Assembly: GCA_001179505.1 (NCBI GenBank)
Contig: CDMY01000441.1
Coordinates: 1 to 64,000, forward strand
Source of the DNA: Vitrella brassicaformis
Taxonomy: Eukaryota > Sar > Vitrellaceae
Reading direction: 5' to 3'
DNA length: 64,000 nt
The notes beneath the pieces were generated by a model. It did no database searches, was not told where the DNA came from, and saw only the letters and a list, made by a program, of their open reading frames with translations. The translations under genes and the position numbers were made by a program. Below are positions 1 to 11,077 of this stretch, piece by piece (position 1 is the stretch's first letter; the number at the start of each line of letters is the position of its first letter).

Positions 1-309
1 GATGAGGGCAGGTGGAGGGGGTTGGGTGTAGTCCGATACACGCTCGCTCATCCGAAAAGGAGGAGAAACAGCCGAGAAATCACCAACTCAATCATGGGGG
101 GTATATATACTTATGCTTGGATAACAAGAGACCTGTGTCGATATATATTATAAAGTCTGCATACATAAGATACTTACGACTAAATCCAAAAGAACAGGGA
201 GCTGTCGCACCGGCGAAGGCAGGCCAGGGGGCAGGGGGGCCCAAGTGAAAAGCACGCAGTCTCGCCAGTCGTCGTTCTCCCTCTTCCTCCCCGGTCCTTT
301 GCTGCTCCC

Positions 310-982
310 ATGGAGGTCCTTATCGCATTTGCTCTTCTTCTCGGCTTCTTTCAGCTCTCATCGATATCGTCCCCCCTCGTCCAACCTCCACTCAATCAAG
401 CATCTTCACCAATACCATCGCCCCACCGGCCGAGAGCCTTCCTCCACCAGAGCGGCAGGAGGGCCCTGGTGTCCCTTCAGTCGCTGCTGACCAGGACAGG
501 CAGCGCACTGCAATCAGAAAGGAGAGCAGCTGCGCAGCCCACAACAGCTGACTCACAAGACACTGCAGACAATGCTCTGCAGGCTCAAGACGTCACGGCT
601 TACGGCCCCATTCGTCGCAGCTACACGAAACCGGCTCACGACCGCAAGTGCATCTGCTCTCTCCCGTTCGGGGCGCGGTTTCATTGTCTGGGCGCTGAGG
701 CGTGCTTCCTCATAGCTTTTGGACTCGCTCTGTGCACCATCTTTGTGTAAGTTAGGATGGGAGAAGCACGATGGATGACTCACTCGAGTGACCGATCGGT
801 ATCTATCGGGTGTCTCTCCCTGCGTTCGTCGTGCGTGTCTCTCGTGTGTGTCTGTGGTATATGGCTGCAGGCTTCTTTTGGGTGCGGTATGCATCCACAA
901 TTACCACGAGAAGACTGTGAACGCACTGCTGGTGCCGCAGCAGGACAGCCCTCGGGACTATGTCTATGGGGCGGGGCGGTGA
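310..982 (+). CDS. Small two-exon protein with signal peptide and a TM segment, function unknown
   Basis: Exons 310-746 and 871-982; the GTAAGT donor at 747 and CAG acceptor at 870 join in frame (Val codon split 2+1), giving about 182 residues. The N-terminus MEVLIAFALLLGFFQLSS is a clear signal peptide or signal anchor. The middle is Ser/Gln/Pro-rich and polar. The splice joins ALCTIFV to LLLGAVCI, so a hydrophobic segment of about 20 residues is created across the exon junction, followed by a polar tail of about 28 residues. A CIC motif and several Cys precede it. I recognise no family. It is likely a secretory-pathway membrane protein. Reading through the intron would stop at TAA 748-750, inside the segment, which supports the splice. 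Confidence 0.6.
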
Positions 983-1241
983 GTGGTTGATCAATTGGCT
1001 GGCTGTTGGCCTGGCTTCCTTGCTCTAGCTAGGCCGCGATCAAGGAGGACATGAGCGCATGAGCGCCCTGCATCGCATGGATGCATCCGTACTTGCATAA
1101 ATAGGACATACAGCATAGCATTGATCGACTGACTGACTCATTCATTGTCAGTCAATGGCCTGCAGTGCCTGTCTGTCTGTCTATCTGTCTCGGTCTGTCT
1201 ATGCACAGTCAGTCACCGCTCCCCGTCTGTCTGCGTATCAT
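983..1241. other. Convergent intergenic region
   Basis: Region between the 3' ends of a plus-strand and a minus-strand gene. It holds CTGT/TCTG-rich simple sequence (about 1165-1205) but no convincing ORF or RNA. Confidence 0.5.
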
Positions 1242-4200
1242 CTATCTGGCATCTGACTCCAGCTGGAATGCTCCCGTCTCTTGCTCCTGCTCAGCCGGCA
1301 GCCACTGTGAGGGGTCTCCCTCCGTCTCGCTCACGATCTTCTCCAGCTCACGCCGCCGCCTGTTGCGGGTCTGACGGATCCTATACTCCTTTATCCTCGA
1401 CCGCTGCCGCATCGTCAGCCTCACGGCACGACCACCAACACTCGCACTCGCCTCGCCGTCTGTCTCCTCGCCGTCCTCATCCCATGTGCTCGCGTCATCG
1501 TCTTCTTGGGTGCTGTCGCTCTCTCCCTCTCTGTGCCGCCTCTCCTCGATATTGCGTGACTCTTTCCTTGTCCAGATGGGCGGCAGCTGCTCGGCCATCG
1601 TGACACGGGCCTCATCCAGCGGTGTCTCGGGGTAGAGGCCCTCGGTCGGAGGGGTGGGGGTGGGGGTCACATCCGCAGTCGCTGCTGTTGTGTGGTCGGG
1701 CATGAACAGGTGGAAGGCCTGGCTCTCCTCAGAGGGTCGCCTCCCTGCCCTCCTGCCGCCCCTCCTCCGGCCACCAGCGACCATGACGGTGCTCCCCGCA
1801 GCCTGCGTGTCGCCACCTGTGGGGGCAGTGTTGGCGTTGTCCGCCTCATTCGCATAGCGAACCGTCACCAGCTGCGGGAAGAACCCCTCGATCGGCGGCG
1901 GCTGTCCCAATGCTGGCTGAGCATCGTGTGTGACAGCGGATGGTGACTGGCCTCGGCTTCTCTCAGTCTCGGTGTGTCTGGGGACGTCTTCGTGTGTGGC
2001 CTTGGGGTGCTGATGTTGCTGCGAGGAGGGCTGTTCGGGTGAGGGGTGAGGGCGGGGCTGTTTATGCAGCAGTAGCTCCAGTGTGGCCTCATTGATGCCA
2101 ACGGAGTGCAGCCGCTCGCTGAGGAACGTTGCCCGCTCCTCAATCGTCGGCAGAGTCTTCCACGCATCCCACCACAAGTTGACGGCCTTGACGCCTGCAC
2201 CCACACGCGGATACGCAGCCCATTTCAATGTGGCCTGATTGTCCGTTGGCCCGCGGCTGCTTACCTTTTTTGCTGAGGTATCGATGTCTCATGATGCTGT
2301 TCCCGAGCGGCTGCTGCGTGCCGTGGTGCACCGACATGGCCGTGTGGCACAGGATGGCCACTGTGTGTGTAGATGAGTGGCCCAGGGGGATGGTCAGAGC
2401 CACGTCCAGCAGATAGCCGTCGTAGTCGTGACAACACCGCACATAGCTGCCCAGACCCAGCAACTCAAGAGCTGACCACGGGGAGAGGAGCATCGTCCGC
2501 CACTCTTCGTGTGGTTCTCTCTCTCTCTCTCTCTCTGTCTGTGTGTGTGTGTGTGTGTGTCTTTGTACCTTGTGCGACGTCTTCGGCGAATCGTTGTGGA
2601 AACTCGATCATCTGCAGATCCCAAAAATCGCCGCGGACGTAGTTCTTCCACCGCTCAAGGGCCGTAGAGTTGAGTGACGTCACAGCTGACAAAAGCACAC
2701 ACGACCGACACACAGACACACCTGTGACCTGTGTGTCGTGTGTGCGTGAGTGAGAGCCCGCCCACATACCTACCGAGGGATAGGTCACTGAGTGCGGGGA
2801 AGAGCAGGGCGCACCGGGGGTCGCCGGCCAGCTGTGACGGCTGGATGAGGGACAGCAGAGTCTCCCAGAACTGACGGTCGTAGTAGCGGGCAACCGCATA
2901 GGCCCAGCAGATGTCACACACACCGTGCGCAGTGTGCTGCTTGAGCCGCTCAAGGATGTCCACTTGAAAGACGGAGAAGATCTTGTCACCCGCACGGACC
3001 GTCGCTGCATACAAACATACGATAGATACACCCAGCAAGCAAACACACGTCACACATGTGTTCGTGCGCCACATCGGTGTGCGCACATTTCTGACCGAAT
3101 GCGAGCAGCAGTCTGGCGATCTGGTCAGCCGAGAAGTCGTTGGCCAGGTTGAGTGCCGCCTGCTGCAGCACGCCGTAAAGCTGAGGGGACCCGCTGCGCA
3201 CCGTCGAATACGCCGTCGCCTGCAATGAGTTCGTCGAAGGGCCATTGGTGCCATATATTCTTCGCCCTCGACATCATTCTGACCGTGGAGGTGATGTCGA
3301 GGGCTTCGAATCTGTTGATTGTCTTGACAATCGTCCCTGATAGATGCACATAGATACCCGATAGGAGGTGCCCACACCTCACCTTCGACACTCTCACCTT
3401 CCACAACATCGAAGAAGGACGTATCAACTCGCCACTGATCGTCCTGAAAGGGAAGAACACATTTCACTGCTGCCCCCCTGCCAGCATGTCTGCTGCCCGA
3501 GGGTACCAGTGTCCTTCCCAGCGTGTTTGCGAACGCCAGCAGTGTGTTGGAGAGCCCCTGTGGGGTCATCTTCGGATGCAGTTTGAGCGCCCGCTCCCTC
3601 AGGGCGTACCACAAAGGCGCGCTGCCAATGTCCACACGGCTGAAGCACGGCCGGCACAGCACACGTGTTCCATTACCGGAGAAAAGCGTGTTTCCGTGAT
3701 GTGTTGTTACCTGTATGCCCACACGAGCAGCGCGACTTCTTGCGCGTTGCAGAAGTGGATGTCCTTCAGCACCTTGGCTGCACGGTGGGAGGGCACATTC
3801 CATTCACAACAAACACATCGATATGGAGATGAAAGAAGAGCTGTCTGCCGACTAACCCTCGGCCTTTTCGAAGAGCTCCACGTTGCTGCCGGGCTGAACG
3901 ACAGCGAAAAGAGGCCAGCCATGCCATACGTATGGGGGCTTGCTCAGCTCAGGCGCTCACTCCACTCACCTGCCTCTTTGCCACGGCCCACAGGATGCGC
4001 ACCACCCCTACAAACACACCCTCCGTATGCAGTGAGTGCATGTGTACATGTGTGTGCTCATATGTGTGCTGCACGTGCGCACGTGTACATGTGATTTGCG
4101 CCTCGTCCATGACGCCCGGCTCCAGGTACCTCCTGGCCACCTCGTCATAGAAACTGTCCGGCGCCGCGTTCTCCAGCCGACAGTAGGACGACACTACCAG

Positions 4201-5507
4201 TGAGAGCTGTTCTGCATGAGAAGACATAGACACACGTGGACATTCGTATCTCCACCCATCCATCCATCCATCTGTGGAGCTAGGTAGCTTGGCTAACTTG
4301 GTGTGAAGGTGCTGAGCTGCTCCATGACATAAGGGACGGCATCTGCACGCACACAATGCAATGCAATGCAATCCAGCACCTACCCACAATCGGCAGCCAC
4401 CCACTCGCTCCTATCCACCCGCCCCACCTTGCAGGAACTGTCTGGGCATGAACTTGCTCTTGGAGAAGCTCTCACACAGCGACGCCATGCTGCGGCAGTC
4501 CAGCGCGCCCATCTTCTGCTGCAAAATGTGAAACGCCTCCCGACACAAAGCGGCCGAGGCCACATGTCGCTTCAGCCGCCGATAGGGGCCCTTCTCCTCC
4601 TGCCACGGCGGCGTGTTGCCTCTCGGCGAGGCGTGGGTCATGTAGGCGTGCAGGGTCGAGGCCACTTCGGGAGGCGTCATGCGCGGGAGCTCGCGAAGCA
4701 CGAAGGGCTCGCAGGACGTGAGGAAGCCACGGTCAACCTGAAGGACGGCAGAAAGGGGCGTCTCTGTGCTTCGGCTGGTGGACATGAAGTCACCTCGAGG
4801 TAGCCGATGTCATTGAGTCCCGCCAGGAGGCCCGCGAGATCGGGTGCGGCGAATCTGTCCAGCCGCCTGACGGTGTCCTGCAGCAGCTTCAGAAACGCGG
4901 CCTGGTTGAACAGCTTCTTCCTCAACCGGTGCCACGCCCTCGTCTGATGCCGATGCGGGCACTGCTCGTTGACCCGTTTCGCCATCTGCACCACCAGGTA
5001 GTGGTAGTCGACAGGCTTCAGCTGCTCGCGCCTCTCCGTGAAGAACAGCAGGATCTCCTCGAGCGAGCCCAGCCGCTCAATCAGGGGCAGCAGCTTGGAC
5101 ATCGCGTTGAAGTGGTTGACCCTCTGGATGCGGTCCGCCAGCCTTGGCGCACGGCCCTCCTTTGGATCTGTTGGCGTCGAGTGCTCGTCAACCAGCCGCG
5201 GACCGATCTTGCGGCCTTCTTGCACCGACTCGATGGGCGGCAGCAGGGCTGGCCGCACGTTGAGGTAGCTTCGGCAGTGCTGATGATGAACCATCGATGG
5301 GGAGGGGACGAGGGAGCAGGCAGGGCGATGCAGGCGACGAAAAGCACGCTCCGGCAGCATCATGGAGAGGCGGATCTGACTCACTGACTCATGATTTGTT
5401 TCCTCCAGCACCTCGCCATCATCTTCAGCTTCAGAGCCATCCCCAAGGCGTCCTTTGTCGAGGAAGGTCGCTGCGAGCCAAGCTCGCAAACGATGCCGAT
5501 CTCGCAT
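1242..5507 (-). CDS. RAP-domain protein with helical (FASTK/HPR-like) repeats, probable organellar RNA-binding factor
   Basis: Fifteen exons on the minus strand: 5507-4794, 4737-4428, 4342-4298, 4211-4089, 4007-3970, 3893-3857, 3777-3711, 3639-3507, 3443-3398, 3336-3284, 3219-3096, 3004-2774, 2685-2569, 2504-2265, 2194-1242. The phases all close, giving about 1076 residues. The middle has repeated helical segments with the xxLLxAxA look of heptatricopeptide/FASTK-like repeats (for example LSNTLLAFANTLGRTL and DQIARLLLAFG). Around residues 690-800 lies a RAP-like domain: a hydrophobic beta-strand part, then LGNSIMRHRYLSKKG, then VNLWWDAWKTL and ATFLSERL. The roughly 270-residue C-terminal tail is acidic, low-complexity and Arg-rich. 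RAP proteins generally act on mitochondrial or plastid RNA; a presequence is plausible (MRDRHRLRAWLAATF) but not proven. Exon 14 uses an AAG acceptor. It is head-to-head with the trigger factor-like gene. Confidence 0.78.
2519..2561. repeat. (TC)n(TG)n microsatellite in an intron
   Basis: A TC run followed by a TG run inside an intron of the RAP gene, next to the exon ending at 2569. Confidence 0.85.
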
Positions 5508-5646
5508 CAGAATTCACAAAGGACGCATCCAACGTGTAGGCTGAAGCACCTTTGAGGCTCTCGGAGTGAAGATCGACTTCTCTGCGAGCGTCATCTTGAC
5601 TGTCGGATTGATCCATTCCGCCGCGCCTGCTGCTGTAGCTGCCGCA
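5508..5646. promoter_or_regulatory. Divergent promoter region, RAP gene / trigger factor-like gene
   Basis: Only 139 bp separate the two start codons (5507 on minus, 5647 on plus), so both promoters and 5' UTRs must lie here or overlap coding sequence. No TATA box is evident. Confidence 0.45.
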
Positions 5647-8345
5647 ATGGCGTTCCAATCACTAACAAGATCAGCAGCCTATCGACAGAGGTGGTCCCTC
5701 TCAGCTTTCGTCTATCTCCTTGTGCCGCTGATCTCTGCAGAGGCGCTGCGGCGGCGGCCGGCATCCCTCCCTGCAGCCTTTCTACGACCAATTCGTCGCT
5801 TGCACATGCCTGCAGCGCAACATGATGCTGCCAGCCCGCTCTCGAGGTCTCGTGTTGATGGTGCACGTTTGAGGTTACTGAGGCGGGACGTGCGTGCCTT
5901 TGGTAAGGGGTTTGGCGCGGAGGAGCCTGCGAAGAGGGAGAAGGTGAAGCGGGACAAAGCCGCATCAAGTGGATCCATTCCACGGGTACGATGACACGAC
6001 GACAAGAGGGAGGTGAGTGTACGCGATGCCTGTGTGTGTGTGTGTGTGTGTGTGTGTAGGTGGATGTGACAGTCGCGGATGGCGGCAACTCGTCTGTCGT
6101 CATGAAGTTCAATGTGCCGTCATTCCTCGTCTCAGAGGTCAGACACCCTCTCGTTTCAAGGCGAGCCCAATGGACAATGAATGCCTCATGTATGTGTCTG
6201 TCTGTCTACGTCTGTGTGTCCAGTATTACGAGCGGTCGATCAGCACGTTCCAGCAGGCCATCAACCACTTCAAGAAGACCGAGGCGCCGAGGCAGCTCGT
6301 GCTCGACAAAGTGCCCAGGGAGAGCATCATCAGGAAAATGCTCGATGTGGGCACAATCACAATCACACACACACACAGATGTACACATGGCCACATCGCC
6401 ATATTGATCCGATCGAGTGCCTGGATGGATGCGACTGCAGCTGCTTTGTGTGCAACTGGTCAAGACGGCCATCAAACAGAAAGACATCCAGGCAATCGGA
6501 GAGCCGCGACTCCTCAACGTAACCCATACCCCACCCTACCCACCAACGAGCACACACAGCCCCACCCGCCTCATTCATTGTGCATGTGTGTCATCACTCA
6601 GCCGCTGGAGGAGGTGTATTCAACCTTCGCGCCAAATGAGGGTCTCACGCTGGACATCAAGATGGATGTCTTCCCGACAGTCAAGTTTTCCAAGTCATGG
6701 CGCGACATCAAGGTGCGGGTCGCCAAGCCCCCCGTACCGCCCGACGCCGCGTGGAATGAAACCGTCAAACAGCTCAAGTGAGCACATTCCCACACGCAAA
6801 CACACCCGTGTGCACACAGGAGTCAATGTGTGTTAGGTCCATTCACGCGGTTCCTTTCGATTACGAGGACGGCAATCTGTTGCGCCGGGCCCAGTGGGGT
6901 GACATGGTGGAGGTGGAGCTGCAGGAGTGCTATGCGCGGAATGAGACAGGTGAGGTTCTGAACGAGACCATTGAAATGGGGCAGGACTACCAGAAGGTCG
7001 TGTCTGTCATCCTCGAGAAGGGATGGAACCCCATGGGCCTGTGCGAAGGTGACTCTATGACACGGAGAGAGGAGAGCCCGTTTTTGCCTTCAATGCGCTC
7101 TTTTCCTTCCCTTCATTGTCAGGTCTGATTGGCATTAAGGTCGGTGACACTCGTCCGGTCAATGTCGAGCTGCCCGCCCTGAAGCCTAGGGAAGGCTTTG
7201 TGGAGGACGAGCAGCAGCAACAGGAAGAGGGCAAGGGTGAGGGCGACGTCAAGATCAACCACGACTTCAAGGACCGCTATGAGTGGATTGAGGAGATGGG
7301 CTTGCGAGCCACCATCCCGGTGCAGATGATACTCAGATGTGTGAAGATACGCGGAAGGAAACAGCCAGAAGTAGACGGTGCGCACCGACATACACAAGCA
7401 CACACCCCCAAATCGTCCCCCCCTCTCTATGTCACACAGATGCCTTCATGCGCGAGCGAACCAACACGACGCTAGCCGAGTTCCGGTCGATGATCGATGG
7501 CCAGGTCGACGAGGAGCTTGAGAAGCGAGCAGTCAAGGCCAGGCGGGGCGCCATCCAGAATGAACTCTCCAACATAGCTGACTTCGAGATCCCCGAGACC
7601 ATGATCGACCGGCAGCTGGTAGAAATGTTCAATCGACGGCGAGAAGAAGAGAAAAGGCGGGAGGAGGAAAAGCGGAAGGAGATCGCGTTGGAGACTGGCG
7701 AGGAAGAGGAGGAGGGAGAGGAGGATGAGGTGAGTGAGGACGACGATCCCGACGCCCTGATGAACAAGTTCGCCAAGTTCAAGGAGGAGATGAGGCCGGT
7801 GGTCGTCAGGCAGGTGGCGTCGTCACTCATACTGCAGGTGGGTGGTGGGTGTGATGGGTGGGTGGGTGGCGTGACATGCTGCTATGTATCCGTTTGGCCT
7901 TTCCTGTATGTATATGTGCAGACGATCCGCGAGTCCGAGAAGATTCCCCTTGACGAAGAAACGATAAGGCGGCAGGCCAGAGAAGCGAAGGAACGGGTGA
8001 GTGAGCCCCATCCACCCATCCACACACACACAACACACACAACACACACAACACACATACACTCCATCCACCCATCCCTGTCTATGCGCGTGTGTCCGTC
8101 AGGCACCTGAGTTGGATGAGAAGATCCTGAGAGAGCGTCTGACGGCCATGCAGCTTCACGACCGAGTGCTGGACTTCATCGCGTCAACGTGCAAAGTCGA
8201 GTATTATGTCGACGAGCGGCCCACACGACTGAGGGTGCAGAGCGGCGACTACTCGATGGAGTCGGTCATCGACACCGTGCCCGGTGTGGTGCCGGGGCCG
8301 GGGAGGCTGCGGGGTGACATTGAGAAGCAGATCGTCAAGGGATGA
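5647..8345 (+). CDS. tig-like: Trigger factor-like chaperone with a bipartite plastid-type leader
   Basis: Ten exons: 5647-5985, 6060-6137, 6224-6346, 6441-6518, 6602-6777, 6837-7048, 7123-7377, 7440-7837, 7922-7996, 8103-8345. Trigger factor is a ribosome-associated chaperone with peptidyl-prolyl isomerase activity, eubacterial in origin and found in plastids. The order fits the family: ribosome-binding region (VVMKFNVPSFLVSE and YYERSISTFQQAINHFKK), a PPIase-like core ending in ILEKGWNPMGLCEGLIGIKV, and a C-terminal chaperone region with FEIPETMIDRQLVEM. The leader holds a signal-peptide-like stretch (FVYLLVPLISAEA) and then an Arg-rich, acid-poor segment (RRRPASLPAAFLRP), as in plastid proteins of algae with complex plastids. 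An acidic Glu-rich insertion sits near 7690-7750. A GTAAGT-like read-through at 5986 would hit an in-frame stop, supporting the first splice. Confidence 0.85.
6036..6058. repeat. (TG)n tract at an intron 3' end
   Basis: TG dinucleotide run ending in TAG, directly before exon 2 of the trigger factor-like gene; typical of the intron 3' ends of this genome. Confidence 0.8.
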
Positions 8346-8493
8346 GATGACCGGGTGCGGTGTGCTGTGTGGGGTGTGGCTGCTGCGTGTGAGAGATGCG
8401 ATGCGATTTTCTTGCCGCATTATCTTATCGAGGCAGGCATGTGGCTGGGTGGATGAGAGAGAGATAGGCTTTTTGCGTGTCTAGGCAGCTGAG

Positions 8494-9751
8494 CTACGGC
8501 AGGTAGGGATTGGTGGACCATTCACACAACGATGCGATGATTGAAAGCCATGGCTGGTGTATGCATGTCTCATGCCTTAGCCACACACTGCTCATCAACG
8601 TCGGAATGTCACTCCTGAAGGAAGAAAGGATAGCAGGCAGACCAGGCAATTGAATGAAAGCCCTTGTGCTGTCTCTTCGGCCACTCGCCTTAAGCACGTT
8701 GGGGCTGCAGTCTCTGTTGGCCACAACGGCTCTATACCTTCCCTCTTCCCCCTCGGTCTCGGTCGGGAAGAAGGCCTTGCACACTGTCGCCTCTTGGAAG
8801 GCGCCTTTCTCCTTCTCCACCTCCATGGTCACCAATTTGCCGGACCTTCCACCCCTCTCCTTCTGTATATATGGCAGGCACATCAGTTGTCCGTGTCTGT
8901 GTTGTGTGTCCGACTTTCTCACCATTGCAGCGCACAAGGCTTTGTGTTCGTCGGTCTCGCCCACTTGGCACATCTTGCACTGGTGGATGACGCAAGCATT
9001 CGCATCCCCCGACGTGCCCGGCTCCTTCGAGACACAGAAGTGGGCGGCGTCGGGGTCGGAAAAGTAGAACCAAGACGAGACTCCAGGCACCAGCGCCAGG
9101 AGGTGACCGCACGTGTGGACCTACAGAGAGCGGGGGGAGTTGAGGGAAGTCGGGAGACAGACGCCATCTGCATGTCTGTCTCTCCTGTTCATACCCCTGC
9201 ACACACGCACGGCTCCTGGCCTTCCTGACACAGCCCGCGGAATCCCTCCAGGACGGCGTCAGGCCCCGCCTTGTCGAAGCCTTCTGGAGGCAGGATGCAC
9301 TGAGCCCCGGATCCCCTGGGCAGCCGCCTGGTGGCTCGATGACCTTACTCTTGCGCACAGTCCCCTCTCCGTCGACAGCTACCTTGCACGCTGTTGCAAC
9401 AGACAGAGATTTGCACCTTCTCTGCAATGGAATCACCTCGAATCGCTCACGTTGAAGCCTTGTTGTCGCCCCGAGCCTCGATGAATGTGGTGACTGTCCT
9501 GGAGGGCGTCTCGCTCGCATTGCCCTAGGTGTGTGGCCATAAGTGTGTGTGATTCTGAAGGCCGCCATGACGTGGTGGGGAGAGAGGGCGATGAGCTCAT
9601 GATACGGCCCGCTTGAATGAGTGGTGTTGATGGACATGACGGGGAAGGCGGCGCCCGGTAGGAGTGCACCGGGAAGCGATGCCACTTCAGTGCAGAAGAT
9701 TGCGATGATGACAGCTGCCACCACATTCGCAGCAGCAGCGCTGAGTCGCAT
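8494..9751 (-). CDS. Secreted Cys-containing protein, unknown family, one apparent frame break
   Basis: Starts at 9751 with a signal peptide (MRLSAAAANVVAAVIIAIFC). Exon 1 runs to about 9229 (donor TGC|GTGTGT) and exon 2 from 9121 to a stop at 8494. Both parts carry a similar element, ATACKVAVDGEG in exon 1 and ATVCKAFFPTET in exon 2, suggesting an internal repeat. Exon 2 is Cys-rich (HQCKMCQVGETDEHKALC). Between EPPGGCPG and GAQCILPPEGFDK the frame changes by one base near a run of four C at 9305-9308 or 9313-9316; a single extra base there would join the two coding frames. This may be an assembly or homopolymer error, an unseen intron, or a real frameshift. No family is recognised. Confidence 0.5.
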
Positions 9752-9846
9752 TTTGCCGATATTTGCCGAACCGAGACGCAGCCGCCCCCATCATGGCCGC
9801 GCCTCCGATCCTCGCCGATCGAAGGATCGGCGCTTGTTATTGCACC

Positions 9847-10610
9847 ATGGCGTCCGTGTATTTTGCTTTTGTAGTGCTCCCTCTCATCGTTCCCTTTATC
9901 CACATCAGCGAAGCCCACATCGACAGGGCCCACTTCGCGCCCATCATCGACGGCCTCACGAAACACAGCGGTGAAAGATCCCTCCATGGCACGACCCGCA
10001 CGGCCATCGTCTGCTCTCCTCCCCATCTGTGTATTCTCCGTCAGGTGGAGAGGCCTCATTTCTGGACAGGCAGCTTCAGGCCGAATTTGAGGATGACGAG
10101 CTTAACCAGCCCCTCATTGACGAGCTTACGGACTACTCTCAGCTTTGTTAGCCTTCTATCGAGCTTTTGTCCACAGATGCAGATGCAAATTCATCCCATC
10201 TGTGTGTGCAGACTGCTACGTGCGCAATCAGGCCGGCACTTTCGTCAACGAGGTGTGCGCTGGCAGAATCACCTTTCACAAGTGTGAGCCCCTACGGTAT
10301 GAGCTACGACGAGGACACCCAGTGCTGCGTCTACTACGCCAGAGAGTGCCCTGGGAGCGTCGTGATGGTGCCCAGATTGGTATATATCGACAGTGTCACA
10401 TTACAGCACGCGCCCATTGTATGTATCGTTGGTGTTGTTACTCGCCCAGCTGCCACCTTACAAGGGGACACTCAAGCAAGGACGCTGCACCGTGCAGGGA
10501 TTGATGGGCCCGTGGTGAGGGGTGTCTTAGAGTTGACACCACACGCACCGCATGCATCAGTTCACTCATGGATTGATCTGCTGGTTCTTGTGTCAGGTAC
10601 ACAGAGATGA
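9847..10610 (+). CDS. Small secreted Cys-rich protein, unknown family, ambiguous 3' end
   Basis: Starts at 9847 with a signal peptide (MASVYFAFVVLPLIVPFI). Exons 9847-9970, 10045-10146 and 10212 onward are in phase. Exon 2 is acidic (QAEFEDDELNQPLIDEL); exon 3 gives YCYVRNQAGTFVNEVCAGR and then HKCEP. After the CCCC at 10289-10292 two frames stay open. The +1 frame reads YGMSYDEDTQCCVYYARECP, which continues the Cys-rich character, while the unbroken frame becomes Arg-rich. One base less in that C run would restore a single frame. The end given here assumes the unbroken frame and a last exon from about 10597; a stop near 10665 fits the other frame. Its start lies 95 bp from that of the divergent secreted protein on the minus strand. 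Confidence 0.45.
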
Positions 10611-11077
10611 GCTGCCAAGACCCCCGATTCCCCCCCTTCTGAAACACACACTGGGTATTTATTGAACTTTTTTGAACTCGCATACACGCACAGCACACTT
10701 GTAAGTTACCTAAGGGCAAACCTGTGGCTGCCTGGCCAGGCTGATCCGGCAAGAAGGAAAGGATCCGATCGATGATGTGCTGTTTTCGGTTTTGCCGGCC
10801 TTCTGGTGGGTGGGCGGGAGAGACAGGTATGTATGTATGTAGTTATACGTTTCTATGTATCTGGATGGGAGAGACAGACCTGCAGCGCAGTAAATGAAAG
10901 GAATCTCATTGATTGCACTCAGTCTGTCTATACATCTCACACACGTCAGTCACATGCACGGTGGTATGTCAGGGTGTTTACAATCAATACCTACGACTCT
11001 CACTCTCACCTAAATGGCTGACCCCCACCCCATACACCACACAAGTTCCATGCATGCATTGCGTCGAAAAAACGCAT
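10611..11077. other. Convergent intergenic region
   Basis: Between the 3' end of the small secreted-protein gene and the 3' end of the Kir channel gene. It contains short ATGT and TCACAC simple repeats (about 10830-10860). I see no gene. Confidence 0.45.
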
